Positions 27,105-39,900 of a stretch of 64,000 nucleotides of DNA are shown here, one piece after another (within the stretch, counting starts at the first letter, position 1; every line of letters starts with the position of its first letter). The notes beneath the pieces are model-generated. The model was not told the DNA's origin, did no database searches, and saw nothing but the letters and a program-made list of their open reading frames with translations. A program made the position numbers and the translations under genes. Source of the stretch: Phycicoccus endophyticus (GTDB lineage Bacteria > Actinomycetota > Actinomycetes > Actinomycetales > Dermatophilaceae); contig NZ_JAANCN010000001.1 of NCBI RefSeq assembly GCF_011326735.1, positions 372,001 through 436,000 on the forward strand, read 5' to 3'.

Positions 27105-27614
27105 ATGCCAGCCACCGTCTTCGACCCGCCGGACCGCTTCGTCGCCGGTACCGTCGGCCCGCCCGGGGGCCGGACCTTCTTCCTTCAGGCGAGCGGCGAG
27201 GGCCGCACCGTCTCGGTCTCCCTGGAGAAGGTGCAGGTCAGCGTGCTCGCCGACCGGGTCGGCGACCTCCTGGACGCGCACGCGGAGGGGACGGCCACCG
27301 AGCCGCTCGACGACGGGGACACCGAGCCCCTGGAGACCCCGATCGAGGACGACTTCCGGGTCGACACCCTCAGCCTCGCGTGGGACCCCGAGCGGCACGT
27401 CCTCGTCATCGAGTGCCACGACCAGGACCCCGAGGAGGTCGAGGAGAGCACGCTGAGCACCCTGCGGGTCGTCCTCACCCCGCAGGCCGCCCGGGCGTTC
27501 GCCCGCCGCTGCGGACGGGTCGTCGCCGCGGGCCGCCCACCGTGCCCGTTCTGCGGCCAGCCCCTCGACCCCTCCGGCCACATCTGCCCGCGTGCCAACG
27601 GGTACCGACGCTGA
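27105..27614 (+). CDS. DUF3090 family protein
   Basis: A 169-residue protein of the actinobacterial DUF3090 family, function unknown. The N-terminus PATVFDPPDRFVAGTVGPPG and GRTFFLQASGEGRTVSVSLE are family-typical. The C-terminus has a likely zinc site, CPFCGQPLDPSGHICPR (Cys-x2-Cys ... His-x-Cys). An ATG at 27105 lies 7 nt after TAGGGT (27092-27097), so I prefer it to the GTG at 27096. It overlaps the SCO1664-family gene by 23 bp, and the conserved block DUF3090-SCO1664-mshC suggests a shared but unidentified role. Confidence 0.9.
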   Translation: MPATVFDPPDRFVAGTVGPPGGRTFFLQASGEGRTVSVSLEKVQVSVLADRVGDLLDAHAEGTATEPLDDGDTEPLETPIEDDFRVDTLSLAWDPERHVLVIECHDQDPEEVEESTLSTLRVVLTPQAARAFARRCGRVVAAGRPPCPFCGQPLDPSGHICPRANGYRR

Positions 27615-28392
27615 GCTCGAGCGGCTGCTGCGCCGCGGGGAGCTGACGCCCGTCGGGCGGATCTCGGGGTCCTCCAACGGCGCGCTGCTCTGCCTCGTCG
27701 GCGACCCCGCCGACGAGGTGCTCGTCATCCACAAGCCGGAGGCGAGCGAGCGGCGCCTGTGGGACTACCCGGACGGCACGCTCGTGGCCCGTGAGCGGGC
27801 CGCCTACCTCGTCAGTGAGGCCGGCGGCTTCGGTGTCGTCCCCCCGACCGTGCTGCGCACGGGCCCCCTGGGCCCCGGCTCGGTGCAGCTGTGGGTCGGG
27901 CCGACCACGGGGGAGGCCGAGCCGCTCGTCGACGTCCTGGAGCCGCAGGAGGTGCCGCCGGGATGGTTCGTCGTCCTCGAGGGCGAGTCGCCGCTCGGGG
28001 AACCGGTCGTCGTGGCGCACTGCGCCGAGCCGGGGCTGCGCTCGGTGGCCGTGCTCGACGCGGCCCTGAACAACTCCGACCGCAAGGGCGGCCACCTGCT
28101 GCGTGACGGTGCGGCGGTGCGCGGGTGCGACCACGGCGTGAGCCTCGGGGTCGAGCCCAAGCTGCGGACGGTCCTGTGGGGGTGGGCCGGCGAGCCGCTG
28201 CCCGAAAGCGACCTCGGCCGCCTCGAGCGGCTGCTCGCCGCGCTGACCGGTGGGCTCGCCGATCAGCTGGAGGAGCTGCTGACGACGACGGAGGTGCAGG
28301 CCCTCGAGCACCGCGTGCGCACGCTGCTGCGCACCCGCCGGCACCCCGTGCCGCGTGGGGGCTGGCCCGCCATCCCGTGGCCGGCCCTGTAG
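27592..28392 (+). CDS. SCO1664 family protein (PI3/PI4-kinase-like fold)
   Basis: A 266-residue protein of the SCO1664 family. The central segment VAVLDAALNNSDRKGGHLLRD resembles the catalytic loop of PI3K/HipA-like kinases (D-x3-N-x2-D-R), and VRGCDHGVSLG the metal-binding DHG. An N-terminal glycine-containing segment (GRISGSSNGALLC) and VLVIHKPEA could hold the nucleotide. Kinase activity is an inference from these motifs; no substrate is known. The GTG at 27592 is nested in the 3' end of DUF3090, indicating coupled translation. mshC follows 23 bp downstream. Confidence 0.87.
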   Translation: MPTGTDAELERLLRRGELTPVGRISGSSNGALLCLVGDPADEVLVIHKPEASERRLWDYPDGTLVARERAAYLVSEAGGFGVVPPTVLRTGPLGPGSVQLWVGPTTGEAEPLVDVLEPQEVPPGWFVVLEGESPLGEPVVVAHCAEPGLRSVAVLDAALNNSDRKGGHLLRDGAAVRGCDHGVSLGVEPKLRTVLWGWAGEPLPESDLGRLERLLAALTGGLADQLEELLTTTEVQALEHRVRTLLRTRRHPVPRGGWPAIPWPAL

Positions 28393-28415
28393 GCGGCGCA
28401 CCGTAGGCTGTGCCG

Positions 28416-29669
28416 GTGAAGTCCTGGCCCGCACCCGCCGTCCCCGCGATCCCCGGTGCGGGAGTACATCTTCGCCTCTACGACACCAGCCGTCGCGAGG
28501 TTGGGCCGATCGAGGGCGGGCAGGGGACCCGGATGTACGTCTGCGGCGTCACGCCCTACGACGCGACCCACCTCGGTCACGCGGCGACCTACGTGACCTT
28601 CGACGTCGTCATGCGCGCCATGCTCGACTGCGGCCACGACGTCGAGTACGTGCAGAACGTCACGGACGTCGACGACCCGCTCCTGGAGCGGGCGGCGCGC
28701 GACGGGCGTGACTGGCGCGAGCTCGCGCTCTCGGAGATCGACCTGTTCCGCGAGGACATGACCGCCCTCGGGGTCATCCCCCCGACCGAGTTCCGCGGTG
28801 TCGTGGAGTCGATGGACGAGATCGCGGCCGCCGTGCGCCGGCTGCTGGAGAGCGGGTCGGCCTACCGGCTGCCGGTTCCCGCCGACGAGGGCGACGGCGA
28901 GGACGTCTACCTCGACCTGTCCCGCTCGCGCACCTTCGGCGAGGTCTCCCACTGGACCCGCGAGCAGATGCTCGCCGTCTTCCCCGAGCGCGGCGGCGAC
29001 CCCGAGCGGCCCGGCAAGCGGGACCCGCTCGACCCGCTGCTGTGGCGAGGGGCCCGCACCGGCGAGCCGGCGTGGGCGGACGAGGTGCTCGGCGCCGGCC
29101 GCCCCGGGTGGCACATCGAGTGCACCGCGATCTCGCTGGCGCACCTCGGCATCCCGTTCGACATCAAGGGCGGCGGCAGCGACCTGGTCTTCCCCCACCA
29201 CGAGATGAGCGCGGCGCAGGCGACCGCCCTCACCGGCGGCGCGGTGTTCGCCCGGCACTACGTGCACCAGGCGATGGTGGGCTACGACGGCGGGAAGATG
29301 AGCAAGTCGCGCGGCAACCTCGTCCTGGTCTCCCGGCTACGGGCCGCGGGCGTGGACCCGATGGCGCTGCGCCTGCTCCTGCTCGACCAGCACTACCGCA
29401 CCGAGTGGGAGTTCACCGACGCCCTCCTGACGGCCGCCCAGCGGCGGCTGGAGCGCTGGCGGGAGGCCTTCTCCGTCCCCGCAGGGGTCGAGGCCGAGCC
29501 CACCCTCCAGGCGGTCCGCGAGAGCGTGGCCGACGACCTGGCGACGCCCCGGGCGCTCGCCGCGGTCGACGACTGGTGCACGCGCACCCTCGCCGGCGAG
29601 GGTGGCGACCCGGCGGCGCCCGGGGTGCTCGCGCGCACGGTGGACGCGCTGCTCGGCGTGCGCCTGTGA
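28416..29669 (+). CDS. mshC: Cysteine--1-D-myo-inosityl 2-amino-2-deoxy-alpha-D-glucopyranoside ligase MshC
   Basis: A 417-residue ATP-dependent ligase that joins cysteine to GlcN-Ins in mycothiol synthesis. It is built like cysteinyl-tRNA synthetase: MYVCGVTPYDATHLGHA holds the Zn-binding Cys and the HIGH-type element (HLGH), WHIECTA and FPHHE supply further Zn ligands, and the KMSKS loop is KMSKSRGN. The tRNA-binding C-terminal domain of CysS is missing and the start KSWPAPAVPAIPG is MshC-specific. GTG 28416 is 6 nt after TAGGCT (28404-28409); GTG 28410 is a less likely alternative. Confidence 0.95.
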   Translation: MKSWPAPAVPAIPGAGVHLRLYDTSRREVGPIEGGQGTRMYVCGVTPYDATHLGHAATYVTFDVVMRAMLDCGHDVEYVQNVTDVDDPLLERAARDGRDWRELALSEIDLFREDMTALGVIPPTEFRGVVESMDEIAAAVRRLLESGSAYRLPVPADEGDGEDVYLDLSRSRTFGEVSHWTREQMLAVFPERGGDPERPGKRDPLDPLLWRGARTGEPAWADEVLGAGRPGWHIECTAISLAHLGIPFDIKGGGSDLVFPHHEMSAAQATALTGGAVFARHYVHQAMVGYDGGKMSKSRGNLVLVSRLRAAGVDPMALRLLLLDQHYRTEWEFTDALLTAAQRRLERWREAFSVPAGVEAEPTLQAVRESVADDLATPRALAAVDDWCTRTLAGEGGDPAAPGVLARTVDALLGVRL

Positions 29670-29697
29670 CCGGGGCGCCGGGCGGAGCGGGGCGCGG

Positions 29698-30561
29698 TCA
29701 GCCCCCGGCCTGGCCCGGGTCCTCCGACCCGCGGCGGCGCAGGTAGCGCTCGAACTCCTTGGCGATGGCGTCGCCGCTGGCCTCCGGGAGCTCGGCGGTG
29801 TCCTGGGCCTCCTCGAGGCTCTCGACGTACTCGGCGACCTCGCTGTCGGACTCGGCGAGCTCGTTGATGCCCCGCTCCCAGGCGCGGGCGTCCTCGTCGA
29901 GCTCACCGTGCTCGATCGGTGCGTCGAAGAGCTCCTCGAGCCGACCGACAAGAGCCAGCGTCGCCTTGGGTGAGGGGGAGTGCCCGGCATAGTGCGGCAC
30001 CGCCGCCCAGCAGGACACCGACGGGATGCCCACCTGGGTGGCGGCGTCGGCGATGACCCCGACGATCCCGGTGGGTCCCTCGTAGCCGCTCATCTCCAGC
30101 CCGTGCCGGTGGCGGGTGTCCTCGGAGTCCGAGGTCGCGCTCACCGGGATGGGACGCGAGTGCGCGACGTCGGCCATCAGGGCGCCGAGGGTGACGACCA
30201 TGGAGACGTCGGCCGCCTCGGCGAGCTCCATGAGCTCCACCGCGAAGGCACGCCACCGGAAGGAGGGCTCGACGCCCTGGACGAGGACGACGTCCCGGCG
30301 CAGCGAGGTGCTGCGGGCCACGAGGACCCGGGTCGTGCGCCAGCTGATCCGGCGCTTGCCACCCTCGGAGACCACGCGGGGGCGGTTGACCTGGAAGTCG
30401 TAGTAGTCCTCCGGGTCGAGCGCGGCGACGACCTCGGCGTCCCAGACCTCCGCCAGGTGCTCCACGACGGACGACGCCGCCTCACCGGCGTCGTTCCACC
30501 CCTCGAAGGCAGCCACCATCACGGGGTCGCGCAGCTCGCCGATCTCCTCGAGCTCGATCAC
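29698..30561 (-). CDS. PAC2 family protein (proteasome assembly chaperone-like)
   Basis: A 287-residue protein of the PAC2 superfamily (Rv2125-like). VMVAAFEGWNDAGEAASSVVEHL is the diagnostic N-terminus and VVVTLGALMADVAHSRPIPV the central segment. Archaeal and eukaryotic relatives assist proteasome assembly, but a bacterial role is unproven. It is notable that this genome has a 20S proteasome 14 kb away. The start codon is GTG at 30561 with an exceptionally strong ribosome binding site (GGAGGAGGAGG). A TAGGGT hexamer (minus, about 30591-30597) lies about 30 nt upstream. It is divergent from the HAD gene. Confidence 0.88.
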   Translation of the reverse strand: MIELEEIGELRDPVMVAAFEGWNDAGEAASSVVEHLAEVWDAEVVAALDPEDYYDFQVNRPRVVSEGGKRRISWRTTRVLVARSTSLRRDVVLVQGVEPSFRWRAFAVELMELAEAADVSMVVTLGALMADVAHSRPIPVSATSDSEDTRHRHGLEMSGYEGPTGIVGVIADAATQVGIPSVSCWAAVPHYAGHSPSPKATLALVGRLEELFDAPIEHGELDEDARAWERGINELAESDSEVAEYVESLEEAQDTAELPEASGDAIAKEFERYLRRRGSEDPGQAGG

Positions 30562-30619
30562 GGGCGTCCTCCTCCTCCGGGTCAGGACTCCACCCTACGG
30601 CTCGGTAGGCTCGTGACCC

Positions 30620-31285
30620 ATGAGCCTCCCTGCGGCAGTCCTGTGGGACATGGACGGAACCCTCGTCGACACCGAGCCGTACTGGATCGAGGCCGAGCAC
30701 GCCATCGTCGCCGAGCACGGCGGCACGTGGCGCGACGAGTTCGCGCACGAGCTCGTCGGGAACGACCTCATGGTCTCGGCGCGGTTCATCCGCGAGCACT
30801 CACCGGTCACCTGGGAGCCGGAGCGGATCGTCGAGGAGCTGCTCGGGCGGGTGGTCACCCGCGTGCAGGACCACGTCCCGTGGCGTCCGGGTGCCCGCGA
30901 GCTGCTCGCCGGGCTCGCCGAGGAGGGCGTGCCCAGTGCCCTGGTGACGATGTCCTGGCGGGCGCTGGCCGACGCGGTCGTCGGCGCGCTGCCCGCCGGC
31001 ACCTTCGCGGCGGTGGTCACCGGTGACGAGGTCGAGCACGGCAAGCCGCACCCCGAGCCGTACCGGGCCGCCACCCGCCTCCTCGGCGTCGAGCCGGCGC
31101 GCTGCATCGCCATCGAGGACAGCCCGACGGGGGTGCGCTCGGCGGTCGCCGCCGGAGTGCCCACTGTCGCCGTGCCGCACGTCGTGGCGGTGCCCCCGGT
31201 GGCGGGCGCCGTGCAGCTGCCCGGGCTGGCCGGGATGACGCCGCACGGCCTCGGTGAGGCGGTGCGCTCACTCCTCGTCGGGTGA
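30620..31285 (+). CDS. HAD superfamily hydrolase (beta-phosphoglucomutase-like)
   Basis: A 221-residue HAD phosphatase with a helical cap. The nucleophile motif is WDMDGTLVDTEPYW (Asp11, Asp13), motif II is LVTMSW, motif III Lys is in GKPHPEPYR and motif IV is AIEDSPTGVRSA. The cap subclass and length fit the phosphoglucomutase/phosphoglycolate-phosphatase-like group; the substrate is unknown. The ATG is 8 nt after TAGGCT (30606-30611). Its 3' end overlaps the convergent RecB-type nuclease gene by 18 bp. Confidence 0.87.
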   Translation: MSLPAAVLWDMDGTLVDTEPYWIEAEHAIVAEHGGTWRDEFAHELVGNDLMVSARFIREHSPVTWEPERIVEELLGRVVTRVQDHVPWRPGARELLAGLAEEGVPSALVTMSWRALADAVVGALPAGTFAAVVTGDEVEHGKPHPEPYRAATRLLGVEPARCIAIEDSPTGVRSAVAAGVPTVAVPHVVAVPPVAGAVQLPGLAGMTPHGLGEAVRSLLVG

Positions 31286-32113
31286 GGCCTGGCCCGAGCG
31301 GGCCGGGTCGAGCGCGATGAGCCCGGCGCCCTCGGGCAGCGGCGGTGGGGTGCCCCCGAACTCGGGGCAGTACTCCTGGAAGTCGCACCAGCCGCACAGG
31401 CGCGAGGTGCGCGGGCGCCAGTCGCCGGTCTGGGCGGCCCGGACGACCGCCTCCCAGATGGCCCGCACGTTGCGCTCGAGGGCGCGCAGGTCGTGCTCGT
31501 CGGGCACGTAGCGGACGACCTCGCCGTTGCCGAGGTAGACCAGCTGGAGCATCCGCGGGACCTCGCCGCGCAGCCGCCACAGGACGAGGGCGTAGAACTT
31601 CATCTGGAAGAGAGCCTTGGCCTCGAAGGCCTCGCCGGGGGAGCGGCCGGTCTTGTAGTCGACCACGCGCATCGCGCCGTCGGGCGCGATGTCGAGCCGG
31701 TCGACGTACCCGCGCAGCGTCAGCCCGTCGAGCTCGGTCTCGACGTACAGCTCCCGGGCGGCGGGCTCGAGCCGGGTGGGGTCCTCGAGGTCGAACCACT
31801 GCTGGAGCAGGGTGCGCGCCCCGGCGAACCACGACTCCTGGGTCAGCTCGGCGTCCTCCTCGACCATCGCCGCGAGCTCGGGGCGCTCCTCGACGAGGGC
31901 CTGCCACCGCGGCTCGAGGAGGGCGAGCGCCGCTGCCGGCGTGCGGTCGGGCGCCGGCAGCTCGAAGAGGTGCTCGAGCACGGCGTGCACGAGCGTGCCC
32001 CGGGCCGCCGCCGGCGAGGGCGGGCCCTGGAGCTTGTCGATCGTCCGGAACCGGAAGAGCAGCGGACACTGCTTGAAGTCCGCGGCCCGGCTCGGCGAGA
32101 GGGCGGGGGTCAT
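31268..32113 (-). CDS. RecB-family exonuclease (Cas4/AddB-like PD-(D/E)XK with Fe-S cysteines)
   Basis: A 281-residue PD-(D/E)XK nuclease. LSPSRAADFKQCPLLFRF is the N-terminal domain with the first cluster cysteine, GTLVHAVLEHLF holds the His motif, and GYVDRLDI ... MRVVDYKTGR is the catalytic D-x(n)-DYK core. CGWCDFQEYC (Cys-x2-Cys-x5-Cys) completes a four-cysteine iron-sulfur site as in Cas4 and AddB. Orthologues lie next to metH/trmI in actinobacteria (Rv2119). No CRISPR is nearby, so a DNA repair role is likelier than adaptation. The ATG at 32113 is 7 nt after TACCGT (minus, 32121-32126). Confidence 0.88.
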   Translation of the reverse strand: MTPALSPSRAADFKQCPLLFRFRTIDKLQGPPSPAAARGTLVHAVLEHLFELPAPDRTPAAALALLEPRWQALVEERPELAAMVEEDAELTQESWFAGARTLLQQWFDLEDPTRLEPAARELYVETELDGLTLRGYVDRLDIAPDGAMRVVDYKTGRSPGEAFEAKALFQMKFYALVLWRLRGEVPRMLQLVYLGNGEVVRYVPDEHDLRALERNVRAIWEAVVRAAQTGDWRPRTSRLCGWCDFQEYCPEFGGTPPPLPEGAGLIALDPARSGQASPDEE

Positions 32114-32163
32114 GCCGCCCACGGTAGGACGCGGCGCCGACACGGCCCGGACGCCACCCCGTC

Positions 32164-35955
<3,792 letters not shown>

Positions 35956-36031
35956 GTGGTGCTCGGGGTCCTCTCGGGACGTCGTCGGGGAGGTGCCAAG
36001 TATGCCGTCCGCCTCCCGTAGGGTCGTCGGC

Positions 36032-37129
36032 ATGTCCACGACCCCGGCGGCTCCGGCGGGCGCGCTGCGGATCGGCCGGGTGGCCGGGGTGCCGGTCTAC
36101 CTCGACCGCACGTGGCTCCTGCTCGCGGCGTTCATCGCCTGGACCGGGTACCGCACCGGGTCGGTCGAGGGGGTCGGCCTCGGGGTCGCCTATGCGGCCT
36201 GGCTCGTCGTGGCGATCTTCGTCGCCGTGCTCGGCCACGAGGTCGGGCACGCCGTGGCCGCCCGCGCCCTCGGGTTCCACGTCCACCGCATCGTCGCCAC
36301 GCTGTGGGGCGGGCACACCGCCTACGACGCCACCGGGGCCACGGCCGGGCGCACGGCGCTCGTCGCCCTCAGCGGGCCCGCGGTCAACGCCGTGCTCGCC
36401 GCCGCCGGGTGGGCGGCGAGCCTCACGCTCGGCTACCCGGCCGGGGCGTTCGCCTACTCCTTCGCCTGGCTCAACGGGGTGCTCGCGGTCTTCAACCTTC
36501 TCCCCGGGCTGCCGCTCGACGGCGGCGCGGCAGTCCAGGCGCTCGTCTGGGGCGTCACCGGGCGCCGTGACCGGGGGCTGCTCGTCGCGGGGTGGGTCGG
36601 GCGGGTGGTGGCCGTCGTCGTCGGGCTCGTCTTCGTCGGGGGCCCCCTGCTGCGCTCGGGCCGGGTGGACCTGCTCGACGTCGCGATCGGTGCGGTCCTC
36701 ACCTGGGTCCTGTGGAGCGGTGCCACCGCCGCGGTGCGGCGTGCCGGGGTGGAGCGCCTGCTCGACACCGTCCGGGTCGGCGACGCCGCCGAGCCGGCCC
36801 ACGTGCTGCCCGCCGACACGCCCTTCGCCGTGGCCCGCGAGCTGCCGGGCCTCGTCGTGTGCGCGGACGAGCAGGGCCACCCGACGCTCGTCCTCGCCGC
36901 AGCGCCCGCCGACGTGCCGGGGACCACGCCCGTCGGCGCCCTCGTCCAGCGCATCCCGACCGAGAGCGTCGTGGAGGCCGAGCCCACCGGAGCCATCGGG
37001 CCGGTCCTGCGGGCGATGAGCGCCACCGGCGTCGGGCTCGTCGTCCTCACCCGTGCGGGCGCCCCCTGGGGGGTCGTGACCGGCCGGAGCGTCGAGGCCG
37101 CGGCCGGCCGCGGCCACCGCCGCACCTAG
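36032..37129 (+). CDS. Site-2 protease family (M50) membrane metalloprotease, Rip3-like
   Basis: A 365-residue intramembrane zinc protease. The HExxH motif is GHEVGHAVA in the third hydrophobic segment, and the third metal ligand is in [11 protein letters not shown], both conserved in the family. Six hydrophobic segments are followed by a soluble C-terminal region (about 245-350) resembling a degenerate CBS pair. Family members cleave anti-sigma factors or other membrane proteins; no partner is encoded nearby. The ATG is 7 nt after TAGGGT (36019-36024). Its TAG stop starts the TAGACT hexamer of trmI. It is divergent from metH. Confidence 0.9.
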   Translation: MSTTPAAPAGALRIGRVAGVPVYLDRTWLLLAAFIAWTGYRTGSVEGVGLGVAYAAWLVVAIFVAVLGHEVGHAVAARALGFHVHRIVATLWGGHTAYDATGATAGRTALVALSGPAVNAVLAAAGWAASLTLGYPAGAFAYSFAWLNGVLAVFNLLPGLPLDGGAAVQALVWGVTGRRDRGLLVAGWVGRVVAVVVGLVFVGGPLLRSGRVDLLDVAIGAVLTWVLWSGATAAVRRAGVERLLDTVRVGDAAEPAHVLPADTPFAVARELPGLVVCADEQGHPTLVLAAAPADVPGTTPVGALVQRIPTESVVEAEPTGAIGPVLRAMSATGVGLVVLTRAGAPWGVVTGRSVEAAAGRGHRRT

Positions 37130-37139
37130 ACTCCCCGCC

Positions 37140-38123
37140 ATGACCGCCACCGGAGCCGACCGCCGCCGGGGGCCCTTCGCCGAGGGCGACCGCGTCCAGC
37201 TCACCGACCCCAAGGGCCGCCTGCACACGATCACCCTGGCCGCCGGCAAGCAGTTCCACACCCACCGGGGTCACCTGCGCCACGACGAGCTCATCGGGGC
37301 TCCGGACGGGTCCACGGTGACCAACACCGCGGGGGTCGAGTACCTCGCCCTGCGTCCGCTGCTCGCCGACTGGGTGATGTCGATGCCGCGGGGCGCCGCG
37401 GTGGTCTACCCCAAGGACGCGGGCCAGATCGTCATGATGGCCGACGTCTTCCCCGGCGCCACCGTCGTCGAGGCCGGCGTCGGGTCCGGCGCGCTGTCGA
37501 TGTCCCTCCTGCGGGCCGTCGGTGACGAGGGTCGCGTCCTGTCCTTCGAGCGGCGCGAGGACTTCGCCGCGATCGCCCGGGCCAACGCGCGGGAGTTCTT
37601 CGGTGGCGACCACCCGGCCTGGAGCGTGCGGGTGGGCGACCTCGTTCAGGCCCTTCCGGAAGCGGTGACGCCGGGCTCGGTCGACCGGGTCGTGCTCGAC
37701 ATGCTCGCCCCCTGGGAGTGCCTGGAGGTCGTCGCGGACGCGCTGGCGCCCGGCGGGGTCCTCATCTGCTACGTCGCGACCGCGACCCAGCTCTCGAAGG
37801 TCGCCGAGGCGATGCGCGAGCACGGCACCTACACCGAGCCCGAGGCGTGGGAGTCGCTCGTGCGCGGCTGGCACCTCGAGGGGCTCGCCGTGCGCCCGCA
37901 GCACCGGATGCACGGGCACACCGGCTTCCTCGTCACGACCCGGCGGCTCGCGCCGGGCACGACGCCACCCCTGCGCAAGCGCCGCCCGGGGCGCGGCTAC
38001 GTGACGAGCGAGGACGCCACGGACGCCGACTGGACGCCCGAGAACGTCGGCGAGCGGGTGCCGTCGGACAAGCGCGTGCGCAGGGTGCGCCGATCGGTGG
38101 CCGGAACGTCCGACGGCTCCTGA
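37140..38123 (+). CDS. trmI: tRNA (adenine(58)-N(1))-methyltransferase TrmI
   Basis: A 327-residue SAM-dependent methyltransferase that forms m1A58 in the tRNA T-loop. The N-terminal beta domain has [19 protein letters not shown], and the Rossmann core has the SAM loop [16 protein letters not shown] and the catalytic region [16 protein letters not shown]. Orthologues occupy the same place in mycobacteria (Rv2118c, crystallised as a tetramer). The C-terminal 50 residues are basic and may contact RNA. The ATG is 7 nt after TAGACT (37127-37132), which overlaps the M50 stop codon. arc follows after 22 bp. Confidence 0.94.
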   Translation: MTATGADRRRGPFAEGDRVQLTDPKGRLHTITLAAGKQFHTHRGHLRHDELIGAPDGSTVTNTAGVEYLALRPLLADWVMSMPRGAAVVYPKDAGQIVMMADVFPGATVVEAGVGSGALSMSLLRAVGDEGRVLSFERREDFAAIARANAREFFGGDHPAWSVRVGDLVQALPEAVTPGSVDRVVLDMLAPWECLEVVADALAPGGVLICYVATATQLSKVAEAMREHGTYTEPEAWESLVRGWHLEGLAVRPQHRMHGHTGFLVTTRRLAPGTTPPLRKRRPGRGYVTSEDATDADWTPENVGERVPSDKRVRRVRRSVAGTSDGS

Positions 38124-38145
38124 GCCGGCGGGGTTATCGTCGGGT

Positions 38146-39891
38146 ATGAGCACCGAGGAGACACCGGGCCGGGAGGGCACGCGCGAGCGGCTGGAGGCCG
38201 AGCGGCGCCACCTCGAGGCCGAGCTCGCCCGGGCGCGCAGCGACGCCGGCAGCCCCGAGCAGGTGCGTGCCCTCGAGCGCGACCTCGCCCAGCTGCGCTC
38301 GCAGTCCACGACGCTCTCCGCGCAGAACGAGCGCCTCGTGCGCACCCTGCGCGACGCCCGCGAGCAGATCGTCACGCTCAAGGCCGAGGTCGAGCGCCTG
38401 GCCCAGCCGCCGGCGGCCTACGGCACCGTGCTGGAGGTCTTCGACGACGGCACCGCCGACATCCTCACCAGCGGGCGCAAGATGCACGTGGCCGTCAGCC
38501 CGGCCCTCGAGGGGGAGACCTTGGCCCCCGGGCGCGAGGTCATGCTCAACGAGGCGATGAACGTCGTCGCCGCCCACGGCTTCGAGACCGTCGGCGAGGT
38601 CGTCTTGTGCAAGGAGGTCCTCGCCGACGGCCGGGTCCTCGTCGTCGCGCAGGCGGACGAGGAGCGGGTCTGCCGGGTGGCGGCCTCGCTCGCGGACGTC
38701 ACGGTGCGCGCCGGCGACGCGCTGCTGCTGGAGACCCGCTCCGGGTTCGTCTTCGAGCGCATCCCCAAGGCCGAGGTCGCCGACCTGGTCCTCGAGGAGG
38801 TCCCGGACATCGGGTACGAGGACATCGGCGGGCTCACCGGACAGATCGAGGCGATCCGCGACGCCGTCGAGCTGCCGTACCTGCACGCGGACCTCTACAC
38901 CGAGCACCTGCTCAAGCCGCCGAAGGGTGTCCTGCTCTACGGGCCGCCCGGGTGCGGCAAGACGATGATCGCCAAGGCGGTCGCCGCCTCGCTGGCCCGC
39001 AAGGTCGCCGAGAAGGAGGGCCGGGAGCCGGGCAAGTCCTACTTCCTCAACATCAAGGGCCCCGAGCTGCTCAACAAGTACGTCGGGGAGACCGAGCGGC
39101 ACATCCGGCTGATCTTCCAGCGCGCGCGGGAGAAGTCCAGCGAGGGCTACCCGGTCGTCGTCTTCTTCGACGAGATGGAGTCCCTCTTCCGGACCCGCGG
39201 GTCCGGGGTCTCCTCGGACGTCGAGACGACGATCGTGCCCCAGCTGCTCGCCGAGATCGACGGGGTCGAGGGGCTGGAGAACGTCATCGTCATCGGGGCC
39301 TCGAACCGGGAGGACATGATCGACCCGGCCATCCTGCGGCCCGGACGGCTCGACGTGAAGATCAAGATCGAGCGCCCGGACGCCGAAGCCGCGCGCGACA
39401 TCTTCGCGAAGTACCTCACGAGCGGGCTGCCGCTGCACGCCGACGACGTCGAGCAGAACCACGGCTCGCCGGAGGCGACCGTCCAGGCGATGATCGACGC
39501 GGTCGTGCTGCGGATGTACTCCGAGGAGGAGGAGAACCGCTTCCTCGAGGTCACCTACGCCGGTGGCGACAAGGAGATCCTCTACTTCAAGGACTTCAAC
39601 TCCGGGGCGATGATCCAGAACATCGTCGACCGGGCCAAGAAGATGGCGATCAAGGACCTGCTCGACACCGGCCAGCGCGGGCTGCGCGTCGAGCACCTGC
39701 TCCAGTCGTGCACCGACGAGTTCCGCGAGAACGAGGACCTGCCCAACACGACCAACCCGGACGACTGGGCGCGCATCTCGGGCAAGAAGGGCGAGCGGAT
39801 CGTCTACATCCGCACCCTCATCAAGACCAAGGAGGGCTCCGAGCCCGGCAAGTCGATCAGCACCGTCGCCAACACCGGCCAGTACCTCTGA
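38146..39891 (+). CDS. arc: Proteasome-associated AAA ATPase ARC/Mpa
   Basis: A 581-residue hexameric unfoldase that recognises Pup and feeds pupylated proteins into the 20S core. The N-terminal coiled coil (about 10-90, Glu/Arg/Leu-rich) is the Pup-binding part. Two OB domains span about 95-240. The AAA module has Walker A GPPGCGKT (266-273), Walker [11 protein letters not shown] and the arginine finger region [10 protein letters not shown]. The C-terminus is GQYL, the docking tail that inserts into the alpha ring. The ATG lies 5 nt after TATCGT (38135-38140). It is separated from dop by three minus-strand genes. Confidence 0.97.
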   Translation: MSTEETPGREGTRERLEAERRHLEAELARARSDAGSPEQVRALERDLAQLRSQSTTLSAQNERLVRTLRDAREQIVTLKAEVERLAQPPAAYGTVLEVFDDGTADILTSGRKMHVAVSPALEGETLAPGREVMLNEAMNVVAAHGFETVGEVVLCKEVLADGRVLVVAQADEERVCRVAASLADVTVRAGDALLLETRSGFVFERIPKAEVADLVLEEVPDIGYEDIGGLTGQIEAIRDAVELPYLHADLYTEHLLKPPKGVLLYGPPGCGKTMIAKAVAASLARKVAEKEGREPGKSYFLNIKGPELLNKYVGETERHIRLIFQRAREKSSEGYPVVVFFDEMESLFRTRGSGVSSDVETTIVPQLLAEIDGVEGLENVIVIGASNREDMIDPAILRPGRLDVKIKIERPDAEAARDIFAKYLTSGLPLHADDVEQNHGSPEATVQAMIDAVVLRMYSEEEENRFLEVTYAGGDKEILYFKDFNSGAMIQNIVDRAKKMAIKDLLDTGQRGLRVEHLLQSCTDEFRENEDLPNTTNPDDWARISGKKGERIVYIRTLIKTKEGSEPGKSISTVANTGQYL

Positions 39892-39900
39892 GCCGGCGGC

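Noticed and set aside
31268-32113. Cas4 of a CRISPR system
   Set aside because: The protein has the Cas4/AddB-type cysteines and nuclease core, but there are no repeats or cas genes, and its position beside metH/trmI fits the chromosomal RecB-family gene of actinobacteria.
35956-36031. Cobalamin or SAM riboswitch upstream of metH
   Set aside because: The spacer to the divergent M50 gene is only 76 bp, and no B12-box-like or SAM-type stem pattern is visible. Too short for a cobalamin riboswitch.
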